Shown here piece by piece: positions 1 through 5,835 of a stretch of 5,835 nt of DNA. Every line of letters begins with the position of its first letter. The first letter of the stretch is position 1. This DNA comes from Gammaproteobacteria bacterium. Lineage in GTDB: Bacteria > Pseudomonadota > Gammaproteobacteria > Arenicellales > JAHEKD01. Location of the stretch: positions 1 to 5,835 of the forward strand of contig JAHEKD010000179.1 in assembly GCA_024638545.1 (NCBI GenBank). Reading direction: 5' to 3'. The translations under genes were made by a program, and so were the position numbers. The notes beneath the pieces are model-generated. The model saw only the letters and a list, made by a program, of their open reading frames with translations. It had not been told where the DNA came from and ran no database searches.

Positions 1-691
1 GGTTTTCTTTTAATGTGTATATATAGCCTATGCCTCGAATCGTCTTTATACGTGCGCAACCGTCAGATTTTTTTCCGAGCTTTTTTCTTAAATTACTGAT
101 ATGCATGTCAATACTACGATCATACATTTCAAGTTTCCTTGACAAGCCTTGTTCTGTCAGCATTTGCTTGCTGCAAACCTCGCCAGCATATTTAACCAGG
201 GTATGCAGAATATCAAATTCAGCCGAGGTCAGCTCAATTTCCCGCCGGCCGATGAAAACCTGACGTGAATTAAGTTTAAGTAAAATATCTTCAAGTGCAT
301 AACTGCTGCTTTCGCTGACCCCAGTGGTTAAGGTGCGCCTTAAAATTGCCTTTATGCGTGCGCACAGTTCGCGTGGATTGAATGGCTTGGGCAAGTAATC
401 GTCAGCACCCAGCTCAAGGCCGAGAATCCTGTCTATATCATCGCCTCGAGCCGTCAGCATGATAACAGGAAGATTCATGTTCCGGGAACGTAATCTCTTT
501 AGAACTTCAAATCCTGAAATCGGACTCATCATGACATCCATAACAACCATATCGGGTGCATTTTCTTTAATCAGGTCCAGTCCGCTATATCCATCATTTG
601 CAGTACTGATTTTGAAACCCTCCGAGTGCAGAAATTCAGCCAGAAGCTCACATAACTCACGATCATCGTCAATAATCAGTATCTTTGACAT
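1..691 (-). CDS. cpxR: CpxR-type two-component response regulator (3' end beyond window)
   Basis: This is an OmpR/PhoB-family DNA-binding response regulator, expected to be phosphorylated by a membrane sensor kinase and then to bind promoter DNA. The start is the ATG at 691, followed by MSKILIIDDDRELCELL as in E. coli CpxR. The frame is open for 230 codons and leaves the window without a stop. E. coli CpxR is about 232 residues, so only a few residues are missing. The receiver domain spans about 1-118, with acidic pocket D8/D9, phospho-acceptor D52, T80 and K102 (in LPKPFN). The winged-helix domain spans about 131-230 and contains SIDMHISNLRKKLG and KTIRGIGY, both very CpxR-like. The +4 position after D52, normally Pro, is Ser56, with Pro57 next to it. 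No Shine-Dalgarno is visible before the ATG, and a hairpin ends 15 nt upstream. A partner kinase gene may lie beyond the left edge. The family call is firm; CpxR orthology is likely. Confidence 0.9.
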   Translation of the reverse strand, partial: MSKILIIDDDRELCELLAEFLHSEGFKISTANDGYSGLDLIKENAPDMVVMDVMMSPISGFEVLKRLRSRNMNLPVIMLTARGDDIDRILGLELGADDYLPKPFNPRELCARIKAILRRTLTTGVSESSSYALEDILLKLNSRQVFIGRREIELTSAEFDILHTLVKYAGEVCSKQMLTEQGLSRKLEMYDRSIDMHISNLRKKLGKKSDGCARIKTIRGIGYIYTLKEN

Positions 692-706
692 ATTGGATGT
701 GAAGGC

Positions 707-730
707 GGGGCGCAGCGATTGCTGCGCCCC
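707..730 (-). terminator. Intercistronic hairpin after icd (terminator-like, no U-tract)
   Basis: A perfect 10-bp GC-rich stem (GGGGCGCAGC at 707-716 pairing with GCTGCGCCCC at 721-730) encloses a 4-nt loop. It starts 8 nt past the icd stop codon and ends 15 nt before the response-regulator ATG. Read on the minus strand, the sequence after the stem is GCCTTCACATCC, so the U-run of an intrinsic terminator is missing. It may be a partial terminator or attenuator, or a 3'-end stabilising or processing hairpin that lowers expression of the downstream gene relative to icd. The hairpin is seen directly; its function is inferred. Confidence 0.6.
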
Positions 731-738
731 GGATGAGT

Positions 739-1989
739 TCAGCGGGTTAGCTTGCTAATAATTTTATCAGCGAACTCACTTGTCGAGACAGTGGTTGCAC
801 CCTGCATTTGTCTTGCGAAATCATAGGTTACGGTTTTATCCGCTATAACTTTCGGGTATGCATCATTGATCAGCTTTGCAGCTTCTTTCCAGCCCATGTA
901 CTCAAGCATCATGACGCCTGATAAAAGTAAAGATGAAGGATTTACCTTGTTCTGGTTCGCGTATTTGGGTGCAGTACCGTGAGTCGCCTCAAAGACGCCG
1001 ATATGATCCGCCAGGTTTGCCCCTGGTGCTATACCCACACCACCAACTTCTGCGGCCAGAGCATCAGACAAATAGTCGCCATTCAGGTTCATGGTGGCAA
1101 CCACGTCGAATTCTTCAGGTCTGAGCTGCATCAGCTGGAACATGATGTCAGCAATTCTGTCCTTGATGACAATTTTTCCTTCGGGCTGCTGGCCATCATG
1201 ATTATCCCAGAGTTCATCCTCAGTGATGAGTACATCAGCAAATTCCTCTTTAGCCAGCTCATACCCCCAGTTTCTGAAGGCACCCTCGGTAAATTTCATG
1301 ATATTGCCTTTATGCATGAGGGTAACGTTTCTTCTGCCGTTATCGATAGCATAGTTAATGGCACTGCGGACCAGGCGTTTTGTACCTTTTGGGCTGATGG
1401 GCTTGACGCCCAGCCCTGCGTCTTCAAAAAAGTCTGCGCCCATTTCCTCTCGCAAAAATTTAGCCAATTTCTTGTTTTCTTCGGATCCACTTTCATATTC
1501 AATGCCGGCATACACATCTTCAGTATTTTCTCTGAAAATGACGACATCTACCTGATCCGCATTTTTTTGTTGTGAGGGTACGCCCTGATAGTAACGTACC
1601 GGTCGCACACAAGCATATAAGTCCAGGTCCTGACGAAGCGACACGTTCAGCGATCTGAAGCCGCCGCCGACTGGCGTTGTTAGAGGGCCTTTAAGTGCAA
1701 CATAAAGTTCTTTAACCGCATCCAGGGTTTCCGCCGGGAAGTAATCACCGCCGTATATACCCGCTGCTTTCTCACCCAGGTAGAGTTCGCACCAGGCGAT
1801 TTTACGTTTACCCTGATAAGCATGTTCAACTGCAGCATCCAGGACACGCAATGAAGCTTTTGTAATATCAGGGCCAATTCCATCACCTTCAACAAAGCCG
1901 ATAACCGGCTGATCAGGAATCGTTAGTTTATTATTTTTGACGGTTATTTTTTCGCCGTTTTCCGGCAATTTAATATGTTGATAGCTCAT
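739..1989 (-). CDS. icd: NADP-dependent isocitrate dehydrogenase
   Basis: This cytosolic TCA-cycle enzyme oxidatively decarboxylates isocitrate to 2-oxoglutarate and produces NADPH. The product is 416 residues, the same size as E. coli Icd, and is collinear with it. The isocitrate site is intact: S113, N115, R119, R129, R153, Y160 and K227 (in [13 protein letters not shown]). The metal ligands are D281, D305 and D309, in IAD and [10 protein letters not shown]. The NADP-specificity set (K342, Y343, V349, Y389, R393) is present, in ATHGTAPKY and TVTYDFAR, so NADP rather than NAD is expected. Ser113 is the residue that AceK phosphorylates in enterics; whether AceK exists here cannot be seen. The ATG at 1989 has only a weak upstream purine stretch (AAGCGGA, ending about 9 nt before it). 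The gene lies directly upstream of the response-regulator gene on the same strand and diverges from the gamma-glutamyltransferase gene. Confidence 0.97.
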   Translation of the reverse strand: MSYQHIKLPENGEKITVKNNKLTIPDQPVIGFVEGDGIGPDITKASLRVLDAAVEHAYQGKRKIAWCELYLGEKAAGIYGGDYFPAETLDAVKELYVALKGPLTTPVGGGFRSLNVSLRQDLDLYACVRPVRYYQGVPSQQKNADQVDVVIFRENTEDVYAGIEYESGSEENKKLAKFLREEMGADFFEDAGLGVKPISPKGTKRLVRSAINYAIDNGRRNVTLMHKGNIMKFTEGAFRNWGYELAKEEFADVLITEDELWDNHDGQQPEGKIVIKDRIADIMFQLMQLRPEEFDVVATMNLNGDYLSDALAAEVGGVGIAPGANLADHIGVFEATHGTAPKYANQNKVNPSSLLLSGVMMLEYMGWKEAAKLINDAYPKVIADKTVTYDFARQMQGATTVSTSEFADKIISKLTR

Positions 1990-2017
1990 AAAATAACATC
2001 CGCTTTAAGTGTATTGA

Positions 2018-2060
2018 TGGTGAACATGCAGTAATTGCACTGATAATCTGATGTTCAACA
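2018..2060. promoter_or_regulatory. Paired palindromic boxes upstream of icd (possible operator)
   Basis: TGGTGAACA at 2018-2026 and TGTTCAACA at 2052-2060 share 7 of 9 bases and start 34 nt apart, roughly three helical turns. The second is a perfect palindrome apart from its central base, and the first is nearly so. Together they also form a 10-nt inverted repeat (2018-2027 with 2051-2060, 9 of 10 paired). Between them lies TGCA-GTAAT-TGCA (2027-2039). The pattern fits a dimeric repressor or activator binding two sites, or a folded 5' leader of icd. The binding protein is unknown. The repeats are seen directly; the operator role is inferred. Confidence 0.35.
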
Positions 2061-2072
2061 TTGACATTTTAT

Positions 2073-2180
2073 TTACTCAGTTGTTTTTCCACAGCCAAGA
2101 TAATCCTTTTTATATTCCAGTAAAATACCCGCATATTTACGATACGGCCGTTCATCTGGACATTGTCCGTATTTTACCAT
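2073..2180 (-). CDS. Possible small protein, 35 residues, upstream of icd
   Basis: An ATG at 2180, directly after an in-frame TAA, opens 35 codons ending in TAA at 2073-2075. The predicted peptide begins MVKYGQCPDE and ends YLGCGKTTE. It has two cysteines (C7, C30), is rich in Tyr and Lys/Arg, and has no membrane segment or signal peptide. Its codons resemble those of the neighbouring genes. It would sit 83 nt upstream of icd on the same strand, as a leader peptide, a small protein, or the remnant of a larger gene. There is no clear Shine-Dalgarno, and an ORF of this length is not rare by chance. No family was recognised. Confidence 0.22.
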   Translation of the reverse strand: MVKYGQCPDERPYRKYAGILLEYKKDYLGCGKTTE

Positions 2181-2212
2181 TTAATCTAGCATCTTATTAG
2201 CTCTTAACTATT

Positions 2213-2228
2213 AGGTATAAAAACGGTG
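2213..2228 (+). promoter_or_regulatory. Ribosome binding site deciding the GTG start of the ggt-family gene
   Basis: AGG at 2213-2215 (within TTAGGT) lies 10 nt before the GTG at 2226. An in-frame TAA at 2205-2207 rules out any start further upstream, and no other usual start codon lies between. The GTG is therefore the first possible start, and the protein cannot carry an N-terminal signal sequence upstream of it. Confidence 0.55.
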
Positions 2229-3776
2229 AATATTAAAGGCGTTGTCTCCACGGGTCACCCAATGACAACTGAGGTTGCGCAACAGGTTATAGAAAGTGGT
2301 GGTAATGCATTTGATGCAGTCGTCGCTGCCTTTTTCATGGCCTGTGTGACAGAGCCGGTTCTGGCCTCGATTGGCGGTGGCGGATTTCTTGTCGCGCAGA
2401 GTCGATCTGAAAAGCCGTGCTCTCTGGATTTTTTCGTACAGACACCGTCCAACAGGAGAGATTCCTCGATACTTGATTTTGAAGAGATCACGGTGGATTT
2501 CGGCAGCACAACCCAATCATTCCACATGGGGCACGGCTGTGTGGCAGTACCCGGCTGCATAAAAGGTATGTTTGAGATTCATCGCCGTTTCTGCAGACTC
2601 TCTATGCCTGAGCTCATTGCGCCGGCTGTCGCCTGTGCAAAGCAGGGTGTAGTCATGACTAAACAGCAAAGTGCATTATTGAGTCTGGTGAAACCCATTT
2701 ATATTAATCGAGCAAGTTCGAGAAAGTTATTTGCCAATTTACAAGATGGTCAAGTGCTCAGCGAAGGGCAGATTTATCAAAACATCGAACTGGCCCAGGT
2801 GCTTGATGTGTTGTCAATTGAAGGCGAGCGGTTTTTTTACGAGGGGGAAATTGCGCAGAAAATTGATCGAATTTCAAAGTCACAGGGCGGCTCCATTACG
2901 GCCGATGACTTAAGGAACTATCAGGTCAAGTGGCGAGTACCATTAAGCTATGATTTAAATGGGTCACGGATATACCTTAATCCGCCGCCGTCTGCAGGTG
3001 GAATGCTTATTCAATTCGCAATTGAGTTGCTGGCTGCACACGATAACCACAGCTTCGAGTTTGGCAGTTATGATTATTACCGCACCCTGGCACGAGCCCT
3101 TGAGTTAACGCAGCAGGCACGGGTGGAGGCAATCTCAAAATCAAGCGATGGTGAGTTAAAAAACAAAAACATCCTTAATAATCAAATCCTGGCTGTTTAC
3201 AGGAAAGAAATAGCGGGTCGACACAAGAGTAATAATGGCACCACACATATTTCAGTGGCGGATAAATTGGGAAATGTCGTTGCAATGACCATTTCCAATG
3301 GTGAAGGATGTGGAGAAATTCTCAAGGATACCGGGATCATGCTTAATAATATGCTGGGTGAGGATGATTTGAATCCCCTGGGTCTGAATAACTGGTTGCC
3401 TGATCGAAGACTGTCTTCAATGATGTGCCCGGGCATTGCCCTTAAAGATTCGTCAAAACTGGCATTGGGATCGGGTGGTTCAAATCGTATACGTACGGCT
3501 GTGCTGCAAGTTTTGATAAATACCACACTGTGTGAAATGCCCCTGGATGATGCAATCAGTGCATCGAGGATGCATTTTGACGATAAGCTCTACATCGAAG
3601 CGCCTGGCATTCATGAATCCATTATCGCCTCCTTAAAACAGGCATATTCAGATCTGGTTATCTTTCCATCCCGTGACTTTTATTTTGGCGGTGTGAACGC
3701 GGTTTCAGTTGGCAACAAGTATAACCAGGCGGTTGCTGACCCAAGAAGAGGCGGATCGGCGGTGATTGTGACCTAG
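2226..3776 (+). CDS. Gamma-glutamyltransferase family protein, no signal peptide
   Basis: This is an Ntn-hydrolase of the gamma-glutamyltranspeptidase family. Such enzymes cleave themselves into two subunits and transfer or hydrolyse gamma-glutamyl groups, classically from glutathione. At 516 residues it is shorter than E. coli Ggt (about 580). It starts right at the conserved core (STGHPMTTEVAQQVIESGGNAFDA) with no secretion signal, so a cytosolic location is expected. The cleavage site and nucleophile are intact: T339 in NNGTTHISVADKLGN. N358, LNNMLGEDDLNP (373-384), RLSSMMCPG (395-403) and the oxyanion motif GSGGSNRIR (415-423) are present. The usual LDFRE Arg that binds the gamma-glutamyl carboxylate is replaced: LDFFVQTP (68-75) has Phe. 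True glutathione activity is therefore uncertain, and another gamma-glutamyl or acyl substrate is possible. The TAG stop (3774-3776) lies in the left end of the inverted-repeat element. Family call firm, substrate unknown. Confidence 0.88.
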   Translation: MNIKGVVSTGHPMTTEVAQQVIESGGNAFDAVVAAFFMACVTEPVLASIGGGGFLVAQSRSEKPCSLDFFVQTPSNRRDSSILDFEEITVDFGSTTQSFHMGHGCVAVPGCIKGMFEIHRRFCRLSMPELIAPAVACAKQGVVMTKQQSALLSLVKPIYINRASSRKLFANLQDGQVLSEGQIYQNIELAQVLDVLSIEGERFFYEGEIAQKIDRISKSQGGSITADDLRNYQVKWRVPLSYDLNGSRIYLNPPPSAGGMLIQFAIELLAAHDNHSFEFGSYDYYRTLARALELTQQARVEAISKSSDGELKNKNILNNQILAVYRKEIAGRHKSNNGTTHISVADKLGNVVAMTISNGEGCGEILKDTGIMLNNMLGEDDLNPLGLNNWLPDRRLSSMMCPGIALKDSSKLALGSGGSNRIRTAVLQVLINTTLCEMPLDDAISASRMHFDDKLYIEAPGIHESIIASLKQAYSDLVIFPSRDFYFGGVNAVSVGNKYNQAVADPRRGGSAVIVT

Positions 3777-3790
3777 CCGCATTTCTCACC
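3772..3790 (+). repeat. Left terminal inverted repeat
   Basis: This arm reads CCTAGCCGCATTTCTCACC. The last 14 nt (3777-3790) are a perfect reverse complement of 3974-3987, and the outer CC also matches. It contains the TAG stop codon of the upstream gamma-glutamyltransferase gene. Confidence 0.75.
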
Positions 3791-3973
3791 GGACTTCGTA
3801 GCGAGACGGTTAAAGGATGCGTCCTGTATGAATTTTACGACCAGAGGCCGGCATTATGTTATCAGCATATGTGCCGGCACAAGGGCCGGCAGGCATCGTT
3901 GACACGATGTCGAGGACCCTGACCGAGTAAAATGCCCACAGGGCGTGGCAAGGGACCGTCGCAGTAGTAGGGT

Positions 3974-3992
3974 GGTGAGAAATGCGGGCTGG
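3974..3992 (-). repeat. Right terminal inverted repeat
   Basis: This arm reads GGTGAGAAATGCGGGCTGG on the plus strand and pairs with the left arm at 16 of 19 positions. It ends 3 nt before the stop codon of the convergent deacetylase gene (3996-3998). Confidence 0.75.
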
Positions 3993-3995
3993 AGA

Positions 3996-4985
3996 TTAAA
4001 ATTTGCCGGTAAGCAGCCAGCGTTTCATTCGATACCGGTTCGTGCTTTTTCCCGGCCAGGTTAACCTTGGGATGAGCCCGGATGTCTCTGAGACGGGTTG
4101 ATCAATTCTGGCTAAATCCACATTAGCAATCATATTAAAAAATTGTCCGACCCGATCATGATCTTTGGGTGTATAGCTGTTAAATGGGTAAGAATACGAT
4201 TTGGGAGCCTGTCCTAATAGTCCGCACAGGGCAGACTTTGACTGTACCAGGTCGAATTCAAACAATTCATCAGAAATGGTATCGCGCTTGTAGTGCCCGT
4301 GCCCGTGACTGGCAATCTCAAAACCCTGGTTAAAGGCATTTATAATCATCTGTTGATCAGGATAAATCTGGCTTGCCAGTTTTTTGATTTCTTTTCGCAG
4401 TCCAAACTCCTCGGCGAGTAACAGCGTTTGCGCTTCGATAAATTTGGAATCGATAATGTCTCTCATATCTCGGATTGAAACAGCGTGTCTGCCTGTCGGT
4501 TCCAGTTTGAATTTCAATCGCTCTATGAGTGCAGGTCTGGTTTTCGGGTTTTGATGCAGCCAGTAGAGCAGGTGCTCCCAGTTTAAAAATTTGCTGTCAA
4601 TAAAGCCCGTACACTGAAAAAACACGGCTTGAATTTTATGCCTGTTCAATAACCGCAGGCCTTGATCGTAGTTGCATTTAAACCCGTCATCGAAGCATAT
4701 CACGATGCCGATCGTGTCTTTGTCTGGAAAATGACCGGCATATAGATCGGCCAGTGTATAAAATTGCGTCGGTAACTGCTTCAAGTAGGTGAGCTCGCGG
4801 TCGAAGTCAGGTTCGCTGATCACCGGCGATCCACCATGGTCAAGAAAGGCATGTTCGCCATAATCTTCAACACGATGATAGAGTAAACAGCTGACTTTTC
4901 CCTTTAACCGATCGATATACCTGTGCTCAAACCCAGGCAGCACGACAAGATAGTCCTTGCAGCGGTTGATTACGCGTTTAATCAC
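3996..4985 (-). CDS. Polysaccharide deacetylase (NodB-homology) family protein
   Basis: This is a carbohydrate esterase 4-type enzyme, expected to remove N- or O-acetyl groups from a surface polysaccharide or its precursor. The product is 329 residues. Motif 1 is ICFDDGF, with catalytic base D99 and metal ligand D100. Motif 2 is EIASHGHGH, with metal ligands H227 and H231. YSYPFNSYTP (264-273) fits the later active-site loop, and IPRLTWPGKS lies near the C-terminus. About 125 residues separate motifs 1 and 2, far more than in classic NodB; this is seen in deacetylases of exopolysaccharide and O-antigen loci. No clear signal peptide or membrane segment is visible, so it may act in the cytoplasm. 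The start is a GTG at 4985 overlapping the upstream TGA by 4 nt (GTGA), with a poor Shine-Dalgarno, so translational coupling is likely. The exact substrate is unknown. Confidence 0.88.
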   Translation of the reverse strand: MIKRVINRCKDYLVVLPGFEHRYIDRLKGKVSCLLYHRVEDYGEHAFLDHGGSPVISEPDFDRELTYLKQLPTQFYTLADLYAGHFPDKDTIGIVICFDDGFKCNYDQGLRLLNRHKIQAVFFQCTGFIDSKFLNWEHLLYWLHQNPKTRPALIERLKFKLEPTGRHAVSIRDMRDIIDSKFIEAQTLLLAEEFGLRKEIKKLASQIYPDQQMIINAFNQGFEIASHGHGHYKRDTISDELFEFDLVQSKSALCGLLGQAPKSYSYPFNSYTPKDHDRVGQFFNMIANVDLARIDQPVSETSGLIPRLTWPGKSTNRYRMKRWLLTGKF

Positions 4986-5835
4986 TTTGTTTTATCATCC
5001 GGATATTTGAAATCACCGATGGTTTTGACGCCCTGATCGGCGTTAGCTTTATTTCTGAGGTAGTCTCTCAGCAGGCCATTTTCAATTAATCGGTTCGCTT
5101 CCAGCCGCTGCGCGGGTTGATAGACATAACCCGTCCGCTTTAAAAATAGCTTGCCCTGTTGCCACTGCCTGACACGTAAACTTTGGCGCGAAAATAGTTG
5201 TGAACAGGCCTGAACCATTGCTTCATTTCCAATATGGAAGCACTTGGCATCAATGATTTCGTAATTGTCATCGTTCGAGAATACCGGTCTGGTGGAAATG
5301 ATGATGTCGCCGCTATCGATGCCTTTGTCAATGTGATGGACGGTAATGCCCACAAACTCGGGCTTATGCTCCAGCAGCATGAAAAGATTGCAGTTTCCTC
5401 CCCTTGAATAGGGCGACAGGCCGGTATGTAAATTGATAATTCCATATTTGATATTGTCGATCATCGCTAGCAGGGGCTGGCGAAGCAAATTTGTGCCGTT
5501 GACACAGATCAGGTCAGGCTGCAGTTTTTCAATGAATTTGACAACCTCTGGTTTATTAACATCATCGCAATATATATATGGAACTTCGCCGGGGCGATCA
5601 ACCGGCTTGCGTCGGGTGCGAAAAAGCCGCCTGATGACCGGCCTGGCAGCGTTCTCGTATTTACGTAATTTTAGTCTGACCAATATGTGTTTTATAAGAT
5701 TCAGCGGGTTTTTATGCCGGGAAATCCGCTTTATCAGGCTCAGATTACCGTTTTCACTGCGGTATCTCAGGATCCCGCAAACCGTGAATTCTTCATCAAG
5801 CCTGTTTATCAAGTGGTCCTGATAGCGACCTTCGC
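4982..5835 (-). CDS. Formyltransferase family protein (5' end beyond window)
   Basis: The product has the formyltetrahydrofolate-dependent formyltransferase fold (methionyl-tRNA, purine and amino-sugar formyltransferases). Counting from a TTG at 5812, the catalytic triad is N127 and H129 in INLHTGLSPYSRGG and D166 in DKGIDSGDII. The preceding strand, PDLICVNGTNLLRQPLL (99-115), is also typical. The TTG is not the real start: the frame stays open to the right edge and encodes EGRYQDH directly before it, which looks like the family's N-terminus. At least 283 codons are therefore present and the start is off-window. The GLSPYSRGG variant differs from the SLLPxxRG loop of tRNA formyltransferases. 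Together with the overlapping polysaccharide deacetylase gene, this points to N-formylation of an amino sugar in a surface polysaccharide, rather than initiator-tRNA formylation. That role is inferred. Confidence 0.85.
   Translation of the reverse strand, partial: EGRYQDHLINRLDEEFTVCGILRYRSENGNLSLIKRISRHKNPLNLIKHILVRLKLRKYENAARPVIRRLFRTRRKPVDRPGEVPYIYCDDVNKPEVVKFIEKLQPDLICVNGTNLLRQPLLAMIDNIKYGIINLHTGLSPYSRGGNCNLFMLLEHKPEFVGITVHHIDKGIDSGDIIISTRPVFSNDDNYEIIDAKCFHIGNEAMVQACSQLFSRQSLRVRQWQQGKLFLKRTGYVYQPAQRLEANRLIENGLLRDYLRNKANADQGVKTIGDFKYPDDKTK

Larger units (their letters stand above)
1990..2225. promoter_or_regulatory. Divergent intergenic region between icd and the ggt-family gene
   Basis: This AT-rich stretch of 236 nt must hold the promoters for icd (leftward) and the gamma-glutamyltransferase gene (rightward). 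No convincing sigma-70 promoter pair was found in either direction. A perfect TTGACA at 2061-2066 on the plus strand has no good -10 at 16-18 nt. A TTTACC/TATTAG pair at 2173-2178 and 2195-2200 matches 4 of 6 bases in each box. On the minus strand TTGAAC (2059-2054) is followed 17 nt later by a poor ATTACT. The region also holds the palindromic boxes and the small ORF listed separately. Confidence 0.5.
3772..3992. mobile_element. 221-bp inverted-repeat element without ORF (MITE-like or structured RNA)
   Basis: The element is bounded by 19-nt ends that match as inverted repeats at 16 of 19 positions, 14 of them consecutive. It has no substantial ORF and appears GC-richer than its surroundings. 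Complementarity continues inward: GACGGT (3805-3810) with ACCGTC (3955-3960), then ATTTTAC (3832-3838) with GTAAAAT (3927-3933). Local hairpins sit between these pairs: AGGA/TCCT (3814-3825), GCCGGCA/TGCCGGC (3847-3878), CATCGT/ACGATG (3894-3909) and GCCC/GGGC (3934-3944). All are mutually compatible, giving one closed, branched fold. GCCGGC occurs three times (3847, 3873, 3885). The termini start with CC, recalling IS1380-type ends, but that is only a resemblance. No target-site duplication is visible: GTGA lies to the left and AGAT to the right. It could be a MITE, a deleted insertion sequence, or a non-coding RNA. It could also act as a terminator for both convergent genes. Confidence 0.55.

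Noticed and set aside
459..758. 99-codon open frame on the plus strand
   Set aside because: It is antisense to the receiver domain of the response regulator and the end of icd; a shadow frame.
979..1575. 198-codon open frame on the plus strand
   Set aside because: It lies wholly antisense to icd, whose protein is unmistakable; the translation has no recognisable motif.
2061..2089. Sigma-70 promoter built on the perfect TTGACA at 2061
   Set aside because: No acceptable -10 hexamer lies 16-18 nt downstream on the plus strand.
3777..3987. Integron attC site, 6S RNA or retron RNA
   Set aside because: There is no RYYYAAC/GTTRRRY core arrangement or integrase. The sequence does not resemble 6S RNA, and no reverse transcriptase gene is nearby.
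5810..5812. TTG as the start of the formyltransferase
   Set aside because: The frame continues without a stop to the window edge, and the upstream residues EGRYQDH fit the family N-terminus.
5433..5822. 129-codon open frame on the plus strand
   Set aside because: It is antisense to the formyltransferase gene, whose catalytic motifs are clear.

Overview
The window looks like chromosomal DNA of a gammaproteobacterium. Two products support this. The NADP-dependent isocitrate dehydrogenase follows the Escherichia coli Icd type closely, including residue Ser113 at the same number. The response regulator follows E. coli CpxR across both domains. Base composition is moderate, and the start codons include GTG. 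No genus can be named from the sequence alone.

Layout. Positions 1-691 (minus) hold a CpxR-type response regulator whose end runs off the left edge. A 10-bp GC-rich hairpin (707-730) separates it from icd (739-1989, minus), which lies upstream in the same direction. A divergent intergenic region (1990-2225) follows. It contains two 9-nt palindromic boxes spaced about three helical turns apart and a doubtful 35-codon ORF on the icd strand. Next comes a gamma-glutamyltransferase-family gene (2226-3776, plus) with no signal peptide.

Between the gamma-glutamyltransferase gene and the next gene lies a 221-bp element (3772-3992) bounded by 19-nt terminal inverted repeats, of which 14 nt are perfect. 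Inside it several further complementary segments nest or sit side by side in a mutually compatible way. It fills almost all of the space between two convergent stop codons, and the stop codon of the upstream gene lies in its left end. It is either a small non-autonomous mobile element, a structured RNA, or both. This is the most interesting item in the window.

The right part (3996-5835, minus) is a two-gene unit. A formyltransferase-fold protein, whose start lies beyond the right edge, overlaps by 4 nt a NodB-type polysaccharide deacetylase. Such enzymes are typical of cell-surface polysaccharide loci, so the right edge probably enters an exopolysaccharide, capsule or O-antigen cluster. The left half is core metabolism and envelope-stress-type regulation. 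The element therefore sits at the junction between core-type genes and surface-polysaccharide genes. No tRNA, rRNA, CRISPR array or intact transposase gene was seen.
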